NCBI GenBank assembly: GCA_042663485.1
Contig: JBHTAF010000004.1
DNA: 64,000 bases
Reading direction: 5' to 3' (one strand)
Source: Natronosalvus sp042663485
Lineage (GTDB): Archaea > Halobacteriota > Halobacteria > Halobacteriales > Natrialbaceae
How positions within the stretch are numbered: the first letter of the stretch is position 1; the number at the start of each line of letters is the position of its first letter. A program made the position numbers and the translations under genes. The notes below the pieces were generated by a model. That model was given only the letters and a program-made list of their open reading frames with translations. It was not told the DNA's origin and did not search any database. Below, one piece after another: positions 1-8,168 of this stretch.

Positions 1-14
1 TGGTGCTGGCTCAT
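1..14 (-). CDS. start of a second MetE-type gene (cut by window edge)
   Basis: Only the first four codons and two bases are present (ATG AGC CAG CAC CA on the minus strand). The ATG overlaps the TGA stop of the upstream MetE-like gene in an ATGA arrangement, so the two are translationally coupled. Haloarchaea commonly carry two adjacent MetE-type genes, so this is probably the methionine synthase partner. That identity is inferred from context alone; the sequence here is too short to show it. Confidence 0.5.
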
Positions 15-1012
15 GCGTGGGTCACCTCCGCGAGCGCGGCGGCTTCCGCGAGGGCCTCGAGTTTCGCCTCGAACTTCGCGTACGGGAGGTAGAACGTCTC
101 GGTGTTCGTCGTCAGATACGTCGTCTCGAAGTCGGTAACTGGGATCTGGTCGAACACCCAGTCGGCCCGCTCGCGGATCGCTTCGGGCTCCTCGAGGAGG
201 GTATTCTGGCCGTCGGCCAGTCCCAGCGAAACGTCGTCGGTCGCGCCGTACTCCTGCAGGTTGTAGAGATTCTGCTCCTGTTCGGTCACGAAGTCGAACC
301 CGAGCGCGTCGAAGTCGGCGTCGAGCAGGTGGGCGTAGACCTTCTCCTCGAGCGCGCCGTAAAACGGCTGGACAATGACCTCGGCGTCGGTCGCGCCCGC
401 GACGGTGTCGACCGCCTCGCTCGCGCGTTCGTCAAGGCCGTCACTCGGTGCGTTCTCGACGAGCGACGGCTCGAGCAGGAACAGCGTCTCGTGGGCCGGG
501 AACGCCTCGACCTCGCCGGCCAGGAAATCGGCGACGGCCGACAGGAACGTCTCCTCGTCGCCGTAGTGGTCGTCGGTGGCCAGGTCGAAAAGCGAGTACG
601 GGCCGGGGAGGACCGCCTGAAGCGGTTCCTCCGTCAGGGCAGCGGCGGCCTCGAGTTCGCCCGCGACGTCGCCCGAGAAGCCCAGTTCGTCGGTGACGAC
701 GGGGTCGCGATAGAAGTTGTTGTTGTCGTAGTAGCGGACGATGCCCCCCGTGTCGACGGCGTCGTGGACGGTCAGCGGGTGCGCGAGCATGTCGTCCCAG
801 CGAAGCTGGCCCTCCGAGATCAGGTCCAGTCCGGCCTCGACCTGGGTCTCGACGACTTCGGCGCGCGCCTCGTCGTAGATGCTCGTGACTGCCTCGCCCT
901 CATCGCCGCTGATGAGGTCGTGTTTCTGGTGCCCTTTCGCGTCGGATAAGTCCTCTTTCGCCCAGTCCGGGAGTGGAAACAGCCCCGGTGTGGTCGATAC
1001 GTACTCGGTCAT
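11..1012 (-). CDS. MetE-like methionine synthase family protein (UROD/MetE fold)
   Basis: A 333-residue protein resembling the archaeal short forms of cobalamin-independent methionine synthase, which transfer a methyl group to homocysteine. N-terminal TTPGLFPLPDWAK, the internal VLPGPYSLFDLA and the C-terminal LTTNTETFYLPY segments are characteristic of the haloarchaeal MetE paralogue that lies first in a two-gene unit. I do not see the classical zinc-ligand His/Cys set, so this paralogue may be a partner or a methyl-donor-handling subunit, with the following gene being the catalytic one. The start ATG lies about 30 bases after a TATA-like AATATT, which suits a leaderless mRNA. Confidence 0.8.
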   Translation of the reverse strand: MTEYVSTTPGLFPLPDWAKEDLSDAKGHQKHDLISGDEGEAVTSIYDEARAEVVETQVEAGLDLISEGQLRWDDMLAHPLTVHDAVDTGGIVRYYDNNNFYRDPVVTDELGFSGDVAGELEAAAALTEEPLQAVLPGPYSLFDLATDDHYGDEETFLSAVADFLAGEVEAFPAHETLFLLEPSLVENAPSDGLDERASEAVDTVAGATDAEVIVQPFYGALEEKVYAHLLDADFDALGFDFVTEQEQNLYNLQEYGATDDVSLGLADGQNTLLEEPEAIRERADWVFDQIPVTDFETTYLTTNTETFYLPYAKFEAKLEALAEAAALAEVTHA

Positions 1013-1040
1013 GCGTAGGCAGGGCTAGGCTATGCCGGTG

Positions 1041-1074
1041 CTTAATATTTTCCATACTCTCGTATGCCTACGAG
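1041..1074 (-). promoter_or_regulatory. metE-like promoter with adjacent dyad
   Basis: Read on the minus strand, AATATTAAG lies about 30-38 bases before the start ATG and looks like the TATA element. Immediately upstream is a perfect inverted repeat, CTCGTA-4 nt-TACGAG (1059-1074), occupying the BRE/activator position. A dyad at this place is a plausible operator for methionine-dependent control. Function is inferred from position only. Confidence 0.45.
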
Positions 1075-1198
1075 TTATTTGATCTGGAGTCGAGAAGGCG
1101 TTTAGTCCACTCGAAGACGGCGTCGAAACGGCGGGAGTCTCGCTCGAGGCGCTCACTCCGTAACGCGAATGGCCACAGAAGATAAATTCCGGACCCGA

Positions 1199-1777
1199 TT
1201 ACCGAACTAGTTCGAGTACCGTCAGCGTCTCGAACGGGAACGACTCGTCGGCGACGGCGACTGCACTGAATCCCTCCTCGCCCGCACGTTCGACCACCGC
1301 GTCGACCCCCGTGAGACTGCTGACCAGGAGGAGGACGACGCCGTCGGGGGCCAGTACCCGGGACACTGTCTCGAGGAACGGATCGATCACCGCCCGGCCG
1401 TCCTCGCCGCCCGAAAGCGCGCGCTCCATCCAATCGTCCCACTCGTGGTCCGGGTCCGTGGGCAGGTACGGCGGGTTGAATGCGACGGCGTCGAAGGTGC
1501 CCGACCGAAACGGCGAGACGAGATCCGCTCGCACCGCCTCGAGTCCGCGCTCGCGCGCGTTCGCAACGGCGTGTGGGTTGACGTCGGCGGCGACGACTCG
1601 AGCCCCGACCTCGGTGGCGATCCGGTCGGCGACGTACCCCGACCCGGTGCCGACCTCGAGGACCCAATCCTCCGTCTCGAGTCGGTCACAGGCCGCGTCC
1701 GCGAGCAATTGCGAATCCTCCGCCGGCTGATAGACGTCGGTCTCGAGGCCGCGACGCTCGGTAAGATCCTTTCCCAT
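1199..1777 (-). CDS. HemK2/PrmC-type methyltransferase
   Basis: A 192-residue class I SAM-dependent methyltransferase. Motif I is VLEVGTGSGYVAD near residue 40 and the catalytic NPPY motif is near residue 102, as in enzymes that methylate the glutamine of the release-factor GGQ loop (HemK2/Mtq2 group). The length fits the short archaeal form, which lacks the N-terminal domain of bacterial PrmC. ATG at 1777 is preferred over the in-frame TTG at 1780; it overlaps the stop of the mechanosensitive-channel gene by one base (TGATG), so the two are probably co-translated. It closes the rpl21e-rpoF-DUF655-ksgA cluster, as in many archaea. Confidence 0.85.
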   Translation of the reverse strand: MGKDLTERRGLETDVYQPAEDSQLLADAACDRLETEDWVLEVGTGSGYVADRIATEVGARVVAADVNPHAVANARERGLEAVRADLVSPFRSGTFDAVAFNPPYLPTDPDHEWDDWMERALSGGEDGRAVIDPFLETVSRVLAPDGVVLLLVSSLTGVDAVVERAGEEGFSAVAVADESFPFETLTVLELVR

Positions 1778-2928
1778 CAATCGTCCTCCGAGGGTCGTCT
1801 GGACGCCGTCCCTCGAGCCGTCGGTTCGTTCACCGGTTCGTCCAGTCGCATTCGAAAACCGTCAGTTTCCTCGCGTCCACTCAACTCCCGCTGTGGGTAC
1901 GGGATCTTGACGTCGGCCTCCTCGAACTGGGTCTTGATCGCGCTGATGGCCTTCGTCCGGGCCGTCCAGCGACGTCGCGCGCTCGGCCGATCGATCCAGA
2001 AGCGGACGCCCAGGACGACCGACGAGTCGCCGAAGTGCTTCGTGACCACCATCGGCTCTGGGACGTCCATCACCTCCTCGATCGGCTCGAGGGCATCTCG
2101 AGCGAGGGTCGCCGCCTGATCGACGTCGACGCTGTAGTCGACGCCGACTTCGACCTCGATGCGAAGACGGCCCTTCTTCGAGCGGTTCGTCACGATGCTC
2201 GTCGTGACGACGTCGTTGGGGACGACGATGTACTCCCCGTCGAACGACTGAATTTGCGTGTTGAAGATCGAGATGTTCGTGACCGTCCCCTCCCGGCCGT
2301 CGATCTCGACCCAGTGGCCGATCTCGAACGACCGGGAGAACATCAGGACGAACCCGGCGAGCAACGCACCGAGAGTCTGCCTGGCGGCCATCCCGACGAC
2401 GATACCCAGGAATCCGGCTCCGACGAGGAGCCCGCTGAGGTCGTCGATCCAGATGCTGAGGACGACAACGATCGAGACCGACCAGATGAATACCTGGATG
2501 ACGCGATTCGACACCTCCTCTTGGTGTTTCGTGACCGTCGTCGAGGAGGCCACTACGTCGTGTAACAGCCGCCTCACGAATCGCCAGACGATGTAGGTCA
2601 GCACGACCATTACGAACGACGCGGTCACTCGAGGGAGGAACGTCCCTTCCGGATCGAACCGCGAGAGGACCGTTGACAGTTCCTCGGTCGCCCCCCAGAC
2701 CCCGACGGCCACGTACAGCGCCAATCCTCCCGTCCCGAAGAGGAGAATCGTCGCGACGATATCGGCGTACAGCGCCCTCGAGCGGTCGGAAACCCAGGAC
2801 TGGAGTCGTCGGTGGGAAATCAACACGAGCAGAAACAGTCCCGTAACGACGGCCGTCGCTACTCCCTTCTGGAACTGCGTGTGGAACGTGTTTTCGAGCC
2901 ACTCGAGCCCAGTAAACGCGTCTACCAC
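1777..2928 (-). CDS. MscS-family mechanosensitive channel
   Basis: A 383-residue membrane protein with about five predicted transmembrane segments (near residues 25-40, 60-80, 105-120, 150-165 and 170-200) followed by the MscS beta domain. The pore-lining helix carries GFLGIVVGMAARQTLGALLAGF, and the beta domain has EIGHWVEIDGREGTV and the NSxx-like VVPNDVV. Such channels open on hypo-osmotic shock. It starts with GTG six bases after the ksgA stop, so it sits inside the conserved ksgA-hemK cluster, probably as a haloarchaeal insertion. The C-terminal tail is hydrophilic and Arg/Glu rich. Confidence 0.9.
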   Translation of the reverse strand: MVDAFTGLEWLENTFHTQFQKGVATAVVTGLFLLVLISHRRLQSWVSDRSRALYADIVATILLFGTGGLALYVAVGVWGATEELSTVLSRFDPEGTFLPRVTASFVMVVLTYIVWRFVRRLLHDVVASSTTVTKHQEEVSNRVIQVFIWSVSIVVVLSIWIDDLSGLLVGAGFLGIVVGMAARQTLGALLAGFVLMFSRSFEIGHWVEIDGREGTVTNISIFNTQIQSFDGEYIVVPNDVVTTSIVTNRSKKGRLRIEVEVGVDYSVDVDQAATLARDALEPIEEVMDVPEPMVVTKHFGDSSVVLGVRFWIDRPSARRRWTARTKAISAIKTQFEEADVKIPYPQRELSGREETDGFRMRLDEPVNEPTARGTASRRPSEDD

Positions 2929-2934
2929 GGATTC

Positions 2935-3840
2935 TCACCCCTCATCCGAACGGCCTACCTCATCGGCGAGCGTCGCCAGTTCGGCGAACTCGGTGGGGGT
3001 GACGGCTCCGGCCCGTTTGTCCAACAGTTCTTCGTCTACCGCCTCGACGACGGCGTCCGCATCCTCGAGCCCCGAGATGTGAGCCGTATTTCGAATCGCG
3101 TTTCGCATCGTCTTCCGACGTTGTGTGAACACCGCCTTGACGAACCGCAGGAAGAACGCCTCGTCTGCGACCTCGTAGTCGGGCGTCCGCGGGATCGACC
3201 GGACGACTGCACTCTCGACCTGTGGCGGCGGCGAAAACGCCTCCTTCGGGATCGTCTCGACGATTTCGACGGCCGCGAAGTGCTGGGCCGACACCGACAG
3301 CCGCCCGTACTCGGACGTCCCCGGTTCGGCGACCATGCGCTCGGCGAACTCCTTTTGGAACATCAGGACGAGCGGGCGCTTTTCGGGGAGGAGGCGAAAC
3401 GCGATTTCGCTCGAGACGCCGTAGGGAAGGTTCGAGACCGACGCCGAAAAGGAAGGCAGGTCGACCTCGAGGGCGTCGCCCTGGATGACGGTCAGGCGGC
3501 CAGCCGTGACCTCCTCGGCGAACTCCTCCTCGAGAAACGCGGCCAACCGTCGGTCTCGCTCGACGACGGTCACCTCGTCGGCAACGGCGAGCAGTCGGTC
3601 GGTGAGTGCGCCCGTCCCGCCGCCGATCTCGAGGAGGTGGCTCGTTACCTCGCGAGTGGGCTCGGTTGGTTCGGTCGACTCAGTCGATTCCTCGCCCTCA
3701 CCTGGCGACGCGTCGCGGTTTATCGTCTCGAGATACGTCGGCAACCGGTCGAGGACGCGATCGTCGACGAGAAAGTGTTGATCGCGGTCGGGATCACCGC
3801 GAACCCCCGCCCTCGCGATCAACCCGTCTGGATCTCTCAT
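2935..3840 (-). CDS. ksgA: 16S rRNA dimethyladenosine transferase KsgA/Dim1
   Basis: Dimethylates two adjacent adenosines near the 3' end of 16S rRNA late in 30S assembly. Motifs seen: RDQHFLVDDRVLDRL near residue 19, SAM motif LEIGGGTGALT near 70, and the catalytic NLPYGVSSEI. The start at MRDPDGLIARAG is chosen because it matches the usual haloarchaeal N-terminus; an upstream in-frame ATG would add 12 unconserved residues. An acidic Ser/Thr/Glu-rich insert (about residues 43-65) separates the first helix from motif I and is probably a haloadaptive loop. It lies between DUF655 and mscS on the same strand. Confidence 0.95.
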   Translation of the reverse strand: MRDPDGLIARAGVRGDPDRDQHFLVDDRVLDRLPTYLETINRDASPGEGEESTESTEPTEPTREVTSHLLEIGGGTGALTDRLLAVADEVTVVERDRRLAAFLEEEFAEEVTAGRLTVIQGDALEVDLPSFSASVSNLPYGVSSEIAFRLLPEKRPLVLMFQKEFAERMVAEPGTSEYGRLSVSAQHFAAVEIVETIPKEAFSPPPQVESAVVRSIPRTPDYEVADEAFFLRFVKAVFTQRRKTMRNAIRNTAHISGLEDADAVVEAVDEELLDKRAGAVTPTEFAELATLADEVGRSDEG

Positions 3841-3895
3841 TGCCCGGGCGTAGGGGGCAGGGGGCCGTAAACGCACCGTCTCGAGAGCGCGTCAC

Positions 3896-3970
3896 TCGCG
3901 TGAATAGTCGTTGGACAAAAGCTATCGCGTGAATAGTCGTTGCGTGAGGTCGTCGCGTGAATAGCCGTCG
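3896..3970. repeat. three tandem copies of an 18-bp unit, 28-29 bp period
   Basis: TCGCGTGAATAGTCGTTG occurs at 3896-3913 and 3925-3942, and with two changes at 3953-3970. The copies fill the gap between DUF655 and ksgA. No open frame runs through them. The role is unknown; leftover slippage duplication or a protein-binding array are both possible. Confidence 0.8.
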
Positions 3971-4006
3971 CTCGCAACCGGCAGTGAAGACGAAAAGGAG
4001 AGCACG

Positions 4007-4600
4007 CTACTCGTCGCGCTGGTCTCGGCCCACGAACGTCCGATACTTGAGGTCTTCGTCCCGTAACTCCTCGAGAATCCGATTCGCGAGCACCTCGTCC
4101 GGATCGTGCAGTCCCGAAACTCGATCCTCGAGGTCCTCGAAGCTCTCGAAGGGCTTTCGCTTTCGCTGGTCGAGAATGTTGTTTCGGAGTTTCTTCCCGA
4201 TGCCCGGCAACAGGTTGAGCTGGTGGAGCCGAAGCGTGATCGGCTGCGCATCGTTGTAGAAGTCCACGAATCGTTGTTCGTTCTCTTCGATGAGGTCGGC
4301 GATGACGTACTCGAGTTCGGACTGGGCGCCAGAGGAGAGGTCGTCGTACTCGACGGGATGACACTCCTCGACGACGTCGCGCGCTGTTGGCGGCTCGACG
4401 ACGACTCGGGTACCGATCGTGAGCCGAGCGTCCTCGTCGAAGGCGACCTGGTACAGCGTGAAGTCGTCCACGCCGAGGGCGTAGCCGGCCGGTGACTGCT
4501 GGTAGCGACGGCGGCCACCCGAGAGCCCGTGGGCCAGATAATCCAGCACGACCGCTCGGCGCACGTCCACGTCCGTCTCATCGCTGTCGGCTTCGCTCAT
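4007..4600 (-). CDS. DUF655 family protein (putative nucleic-acid binding)
   Basis: A 197-residue protein of the archaeal DUF655 family. The C-terminal half has a helix-hairpin-helix-like stretch (LLPGIGKKLRNNILDQRKRKPFESFEDLEDRV, about residues 130-160) of the kind that contacts RNA or DNA backbones. The N-terminal half carries a beta-rich region (VGTRVVVEPP type). The family is nearly always encoded between rpoF and ksgA, which suggests a part in ribosome or RNA processing, but no reaction is established. The region between it and rpoF (about 110 bases) shows nothing else. Confidence 0.85.
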   Translation of the reverse strand: MSEADSDETDVDVRRAVVLDYLAHGLSGGRRRYQQSPAGYALGVDDFTLYQVAFDEDARLTIGTRVVVEPPTARDVVEECHPVEYDDLSSGAQSELEYVIADLIEENEQRFVDFYNDAQPITLRLHQLNLLPGIGKKLRNNILDQRKRKPFESFEDLEDRVSGLHDPDEVLANRILEELRDEDLKYRTFVGRDQRDE

Positions 4601-4712
4601 TGACTCGCAGTACGGCGACGGAATACTTAAAGAGTCGGCTCAGCGACGGTTCGCGCGAACGACGTACAGCGACCCGAAATCGAACACGACGCCGCCCTCG
4701 ATGGGACCGCCC

Positions 4713-5069
4713 TCAGACGTACTTCGCGATGACGTTGAGGATGTCGTCGAGTTCGTCACCGGAGACGGAGTAGCGCTGCTGGGCGAACACGGTTCGAAGC
4801 TCCTGTCGGTCCCGCGGGAGCAAGTTCACGATCTTGTACGCCGTTGGCTCATCCACTTTCTCGAGATCCTGGAGATCCTCGACGAGGGCGTTCGCGTCCT
4901 CGGTCTCGAGGATGGCGAAGCGGTTGACGTGTTCGATAGCACGCGCAAGTTCGTATCGCAGTTCGCGCTCGTCGTCGAGCGCCCGTTCGGTTTCGATGTC
5001 CTCGAGGAGGTCCTTCGTCTCCGAGACCGTCAGGTACTCCTCGTCGACGATCTCTTTGAAGATCGTCAT
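4713..5069 (-). CDS. rpoF: RNA polymerase subunit F (Rpb4)
   Basis: A 118-residue stalk subunit of archaeal RNA polymerase, pairing with Rpo7 (RpoE) to bind nascent RNA and help open the promoter. The start MTIFKEIVDEEYLTVSE and the HRDC-like helical region (KVDEPTAYKIVNLLPRDRQELR) are typical. The start ATG overlaps the rpl21e stop by two bases, so translation is coupled. A longer in-frame extension upstream is only the shadow of rpl21e and was not used. Confidence 0.95.
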   Translation of the reverse strand: MTIFKEIVDEEYLTVSETKDLLEDIETERALDDERELRYELARAIEHVNRFAILETEDANALVEDLQDLEKVDEPTAYKIVNLLPRDRQELRTVFAQQRYSVSGDELDDILNVIAKYV

Positions 5070-5356
5070 TCCTGGGCGCGGAGGTGGGCAGCGGTGACGA
5101 TCAGCGTCTTCGCCTTCCCGCCGTCGGTGATCTCGACTTTGAAGGCCTTGCCCTGTTTGCCGACGACCTCGCCGGTGTGACCGTCGAATCGCGGGTGATA
5201 GCGCCCTTTCGGAACGCTCGGGTCGATCTTGAGGTGGACCTTCTGGCCCACGTCGTACTCCTGAATCGCACGTTGCGGTGGCGAAGTCCCGCGGTCTCGG
5301 GGATCGTTCGAGAGCTTTCGCCGGGTTCCCTGACGAGGTCCGTTCGAGTTCGGCAT
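5066..5356 (-). CDS. rpl21e: ribosomal protein L21e
   Basis: A 96-residue 50S subunit protein shared by archaea and eukaryotes. MPNSNGPRQGTRRKLSN at the N-terminus and an SH3-like barrel (VGQKVHLKIDPSVPKGRYHPRFDGHTGEVVG) are diagnostic. ATG at 5356 is preferred because homologues start there and because a TATA element (TTTTATAACC) lies about 30 bases upstream. It is the first gene of the rpl21e-rpoF-DUF655-ksgA group. Confidence 0.96.
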   Translation of the reverse strand: MPNSNGPRQGTRRKLSNDPRDRGTSPPQRAIQEYDVGQKVHLKIDPSVPKGRYHPRFDGHTGEVVGKQGKAFKVEITDGGKAKTLIVTAAHLRAQE

Positions 5357-5383
5357 AGTCGTACGACGCTCTTGACCGGTGAC

Positions 5384-5394
5384 GGTTATAAAAC
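5384..5394 (-). promoter_or_regulatory. TATA element of the rpl21e operon
   Basis: On the minus strand GTTTTATAACC is centred about 33 bases before the rpl21e ATG, implying a 5' leader of only a few bases. It lies in the divergent region shared with the cystathionine synthase gene. Confidence 0.6.
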
Positions 5395-5533
5395 GCACGT
5401 TCTCGACCCGTCTCGTCTCGAGTCACGGCGGCCGCTCGAGGTAAGACATAGGTGAGGCTATTCGTGACCGAGTAGCCCCGAGCCTCCGGCGCGAAGGGGA
5501 ACAGTAATCCCGCCGGCGGTTGCCTCCGTACGT

Positions 5534-6745
5534 ATGAGCGACGATCGCGGTACCGACGACGGTGACGCTGATGGTGACAGTGGCGGCGCACGGGCCTTCC
5601 GCTTCGAGACCCGTTCGATCCACGCAGGTCAGGAGCCTGACGCCGAGACCGGCGCCCTCATGACGCCGATTTTCGCGAACTCGACGTACGAACAGGACGG
5701 CCCCGGCGACCACCGCGGCTACGAGTACTCCCGCACCGGCAACCCCACGCGCGACGACCTCGAGGCCAACCTCGCGAGTCTCGAGGGTGCCGACTACGGC
5801 CGCTGTTTCTCGAGCGGCATGGGATCGATCAACACCATCTGCAACCTGCTGGAGTCAGGCGACCACGTCGTCACCGGGAACGACGTTTACGGCGGCACCC
5901 ACCGCATCTTCACCCAGGTCTACGAGCAGTACGAGATCGAGTTCACGTTCGTCGACATGACCGACCTCGAGGCTATCGATGCGGCCTTTCAGGACAACAC
6001 CGAACTCCTGTGGCTCGAGACCCCGACCAACCCGCTCATGTCCATCGTCGACATCGAGGGCGCTGCCGAGATTGCCCACGAGCACGACGCCATCTGCGCC
6101 ATCGACAACACCTTCGCCACGCCGTACCTCCAGCGCCCGCTCGACCTGGGCGCAGACGTGGTCAGTCACTCGCTCACCAAGTACCTCGGCGGCCACTCCG
6201 ACGTCGTCGGCGGAGCGCTCCTGACGAACGACCCCGACCTCGACGAGCGCTTCGGTTTCTACCAGAACTCCGTGGGCGCGACGCCCGGTCCGTTCGACGC
6301 CTTCCTCGTGCTCCGCGGAACCAAGACCCTCCCCGTCCGGATGGACCGCCACTGCGAGAATGCCCGCGCCATCGCTCAGTGGCTCGACCAGCACCCCGAG
6401 GTCGACCGCGTCTACTATCCCGGCCTCGAGAGCCACCCCGGCCACGAGATCGCGGCCCGGCAGATGGACGACTTCGGGGGCATGCTCAGCTTCGAACTCG
6501 ACGGCACGCTCGAGCAGGCAAGCGACGTCGTCTCGAACACGGAGGTGTTCACCCTCGCCGAGAGCCTCGGCGGTGTCGAGAGCCTGATCGAACAGCCGGC
6601 GCCGATGACCCACGCCGCTATTCCACGAGAAGAACGCATCGCGGCCGGACTCAGCGACAGCCTGATCCGCGTCTCGGTGGGCATCGAGCACGTCGACGAC
6701 CTGATCGGAGACCTCGAGCAGTCGATCGAAGCGGCGTTCGAATGA
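5534..6745 (+). CDS. cystathionine gamma-synthase/lyase family PLP enzyme
   Basis: A 403-residue trans-sulfuration enzyme of the Cys/Met metabolism PLP family. The Schiff-base lysine is K216 in SHSLTKYLGGHSD. Other family marks are YEYSRTGNPTRDDLE, CFSSGMGSIN, ETPTNPLM and the C-terminal ESLGGVESLIEQPAPMTHA. It makes or breaks cystathionine; sequence alone does not separate synthase from lyase. The first 20 residues form a disordered acidic tail typical of halophiles. It reads away from rpl21e and is followed after 10 bases by a membrane-protein gene. Nearness to the MetE genes suggests a methionine role. Confidence 0.9.
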   Translation: MSDDRGTDDGDADGDSGGARAFRFETRSIHAGQEPDAETGALMTPIFANSTYEQDGPGDHRGYEYSRTGNPTRDDLEANLASLEGADYGRCFSSGMGSINTICNLLESGDHVVTGNDVYGGTHRIFTQVYEQYEIEFTFVDMTDLEAIDAAFQDNTELLWLETPTNPLMSIVDIEGAAEIAHEHDAICAIDNTFATPYLQRPLDLGADVVSHSLTKYLGGHSDVVGGALLTNDPDLDERFGFYQNSVGATPGPFDAFLVLRGTKTLPVRMDRHCENARAIAQWLDQHPEVDRVYYPGLESHPGHEIAARQMDDFGGMLSFELDGTLEQASDVVSNTEVFTLAESLGGVESLIEQPAPMTHAAIPREERIAAGLSDSLIRVSVGIEHVDDLIGDLEQSIEAAFE

Positions 6746-6755
6746 GTCAATACGA

Positions 6756-7577
6756 ATGAGCCAACTCGATCGATCACTCCCCGTAGACGAGTCTACCGTT
6801 CGGCGCGTCGTCGCCGTCGCTCGAGAGAACGGATTCGCTCTCGTCGCCGCGGGCGTCGCGTTCTACATCTTCAACGCCCTGATCCCGCTGGTCATCTTCG
6901 TCCTCATCGGGATGACGACCGTCGGCTGGCTCGAGAACGCCCTCCAGCTCGCGGCACCCGCGTTCGGAGCCGAACCGGAATCGCTGGTCTCGGCAATGAA
7001 CGGGATGATTGGCGAAGGGTCGGGTCGGGGCCGAGCCGCGGCGATCGCCGCCGCCATCCTCGCCTGGAGTTCGTTCACGACGTTCCAGTCGGTCAATCGC
7101 GCGTTCGGCCACGTCTACGGGGTCCAGGCAGAACGATCGCTGCGTCGGACCGCTCGAGACACGGGGCTGGTCCTCGTGACGGTGGCCCTCGCCGTCACCG
7201 CGATGGTCGTCGTGCAAGTCGGGTTAGTGGCCGTCGCTGGACAGACGGTCGCCCTGCTGGCGAGCGTCCCGCTCCTTGCAGGGGCGCTGTTCGCTATCTT
7301 CTTCCCGATGTTTTACCAGTTTTCGCCCCCGGACGTGACGGTTCGGGAAGCGCTCCCCGGCGTCGTCCTCGCGGCCGTTTCGTGGACCCTGGGTGCGCTC
7401 GGCTTTCGCCTCTACCTCACGACTTCCGAAAGCGTCGAGCTGTACGGCGCCGCCGGCGCCGTAATGTTGCTCTTGACCTGGCTGTACGTCGGGGCGCTGG
7501 CGCTGCTCGCCGGAGTCGTCCTCAACGCCGTCAAAGCAGGTCGAGTCGAGGCAGCGGACCGGTGGACGATCGATTGA
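6756..7577 (+). CDS. YihY/BrkB family membrane protein
   Basis: A 273-residue integral membrane protein with about six hydrophobic segments. The family signature is visible at the start (VARENGFALVAAGVAFYIFNALIPLVIF) and end (YGAAGAVMLLLTWLYVGALALLAGVVLNAV). The old name ribonuclease BN is a misassignment; the molecular role of this family is unsettled. It follows the cystathionine enzyme after 10 bases and is probably co-transcribed. A paralogue of similar length lies at 45.9 kb. Confidence 0.88.
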   Translation: MSQLDRSLPVDESTVRRVVAVARENGFALVAAGVAFYIFNALIPLVIFVLIGMTTVGWLENALQLAAPAFGAEPESLVSAMNGMIGEGSGRGRAAAIAAAILAWSSFTTFQSVNRAFGHVYGVQAERSLRRTARDTGLVLVTVALAVTAMVVVQVGLVAVAGQTVALLASVPLLAGALFAIFFPMFYQFSPPDVTVREALPGVVLAAVSWTLGALGFRLYLTTSESVELYGAAGAVMLLLTWLYVGALALLAGVVLNAVKAGRVEAADRWTID

Positions 7578-7635
7578 CGTGCGACGGCCGTCGCTCGAGG
7601 CGGCAGTGGCGGAACGGAAAATCGATCGGACCCGA

Positions 7636-7902
7636 TCAGATACGGCCGACGTTCTCGACGTTGACGCTCTCGACGCCCTCGACCTCGCTGAAGGCCTCTT
7701 CGACGCCCTCGGTGCCACCGGCACCGTCGGGGACGATCACCGTCGGGTAGAGCGCGACGAGGCCGAACGCGACTTCCTCGCGCTCGACGCCGTTGATCTT
7801 CGCGCCCTCCGAGAGAGCGGTCTCGAGGCGCTCCTGGAGCGCGTCGAGGTCGATATCGGGACTCTGCGGCATGACTTTGATCTTGGCGGCTACTTTTCCC
7901 AT
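7636..7902 (-). CDS. ef1b: elongation factor 1-beta (aEF-1beta)
   Basis: An 88-residue guanine-nucleotide exchange factor for aEF-1A. MGKVAAKIKVMPQSPDIDLDAL at the start, the KINGVEREEVAFGLVAL centre and the ending VESVNVENVGRI match the archaeal family and its usual length. It follows the small zinc-finger gene by four bases, so the two form an operon, a pairing seen across haloarchaea. It converges on the YihY gene. Confidence 0.95.
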   Translation of the reverse strand: MGKVAAKIKVMPQSPDIDLDALQERLETALSEGAKINGVEREEVAFGLVALYPTVIVPDGAGGTEGVEEAFSEVEGVESVNVENVGRI

Positions 7903-7906
7903 GGTA

Positions 7907-8086
7907 TCAGGGGCCGAGGAACCCACAGTCGGGGCACTCGTAGAGGTTGCTTTGTTTGCGACACTTGGCACAGCGGTAGATCTGTGCGCCACAGTCGGGA
8001 CACTTGAACGACGCGGCGTTCGTGCCCGCGATGTTGATCCCACAGGAGACGCACGAGCGAGTCTCCCGTCGGTCCGTGGAACTCAT
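7907..8086 (-). CDS. HVO_2753-family small zinc-finger protein
   Basis: A 59-residue protein with four CxxC-type pairs: CVSC (residues 12-15), CPDC (29-32), CAKC (39-42) and CPDC (51-54), enough to bind two zinc ions. The sequence starts MSSTDRRETRSC and ends CGFLGP. It belongs to the zinc-finger mu-protein family whose Haloferax member HVO_2753 is known to be needed for swarming and biofilm formation. It is immediately upstream of aEF-1beta on the same strand. Its nucleic-acid target is unknown; a translation-linked role is suggested by the neighbour. Confidence 0.92.
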   Translation of the reverse strand: MSSTDRRETRSCVSCGINIAGTNAASFKCPDCGAQIYRCAKCRKQSNLYECPDCGFLGP

Positions 8087-8168
8087 ACCCGCTTCTTCCC
8101 GCCCGTCGCTTTTAACGGTTGTCTTTCGCGCTACCGCCGTGGGTAGCGGTCTCCGTGGTCGTTCCTTC

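Noticed and set aside
2812..3870. 352-codon plus-strand frame over ksgA
   Set aside because: Antisense to the well-supported ksgA with no recognisable family.
5430..5533. GGCTA...TAGCC dyad upstream of the cystathionine enzyme as partner of the metE dyad
   Set aside because: Stem is only five bases with a long loop and the sequence differs from the metE element.
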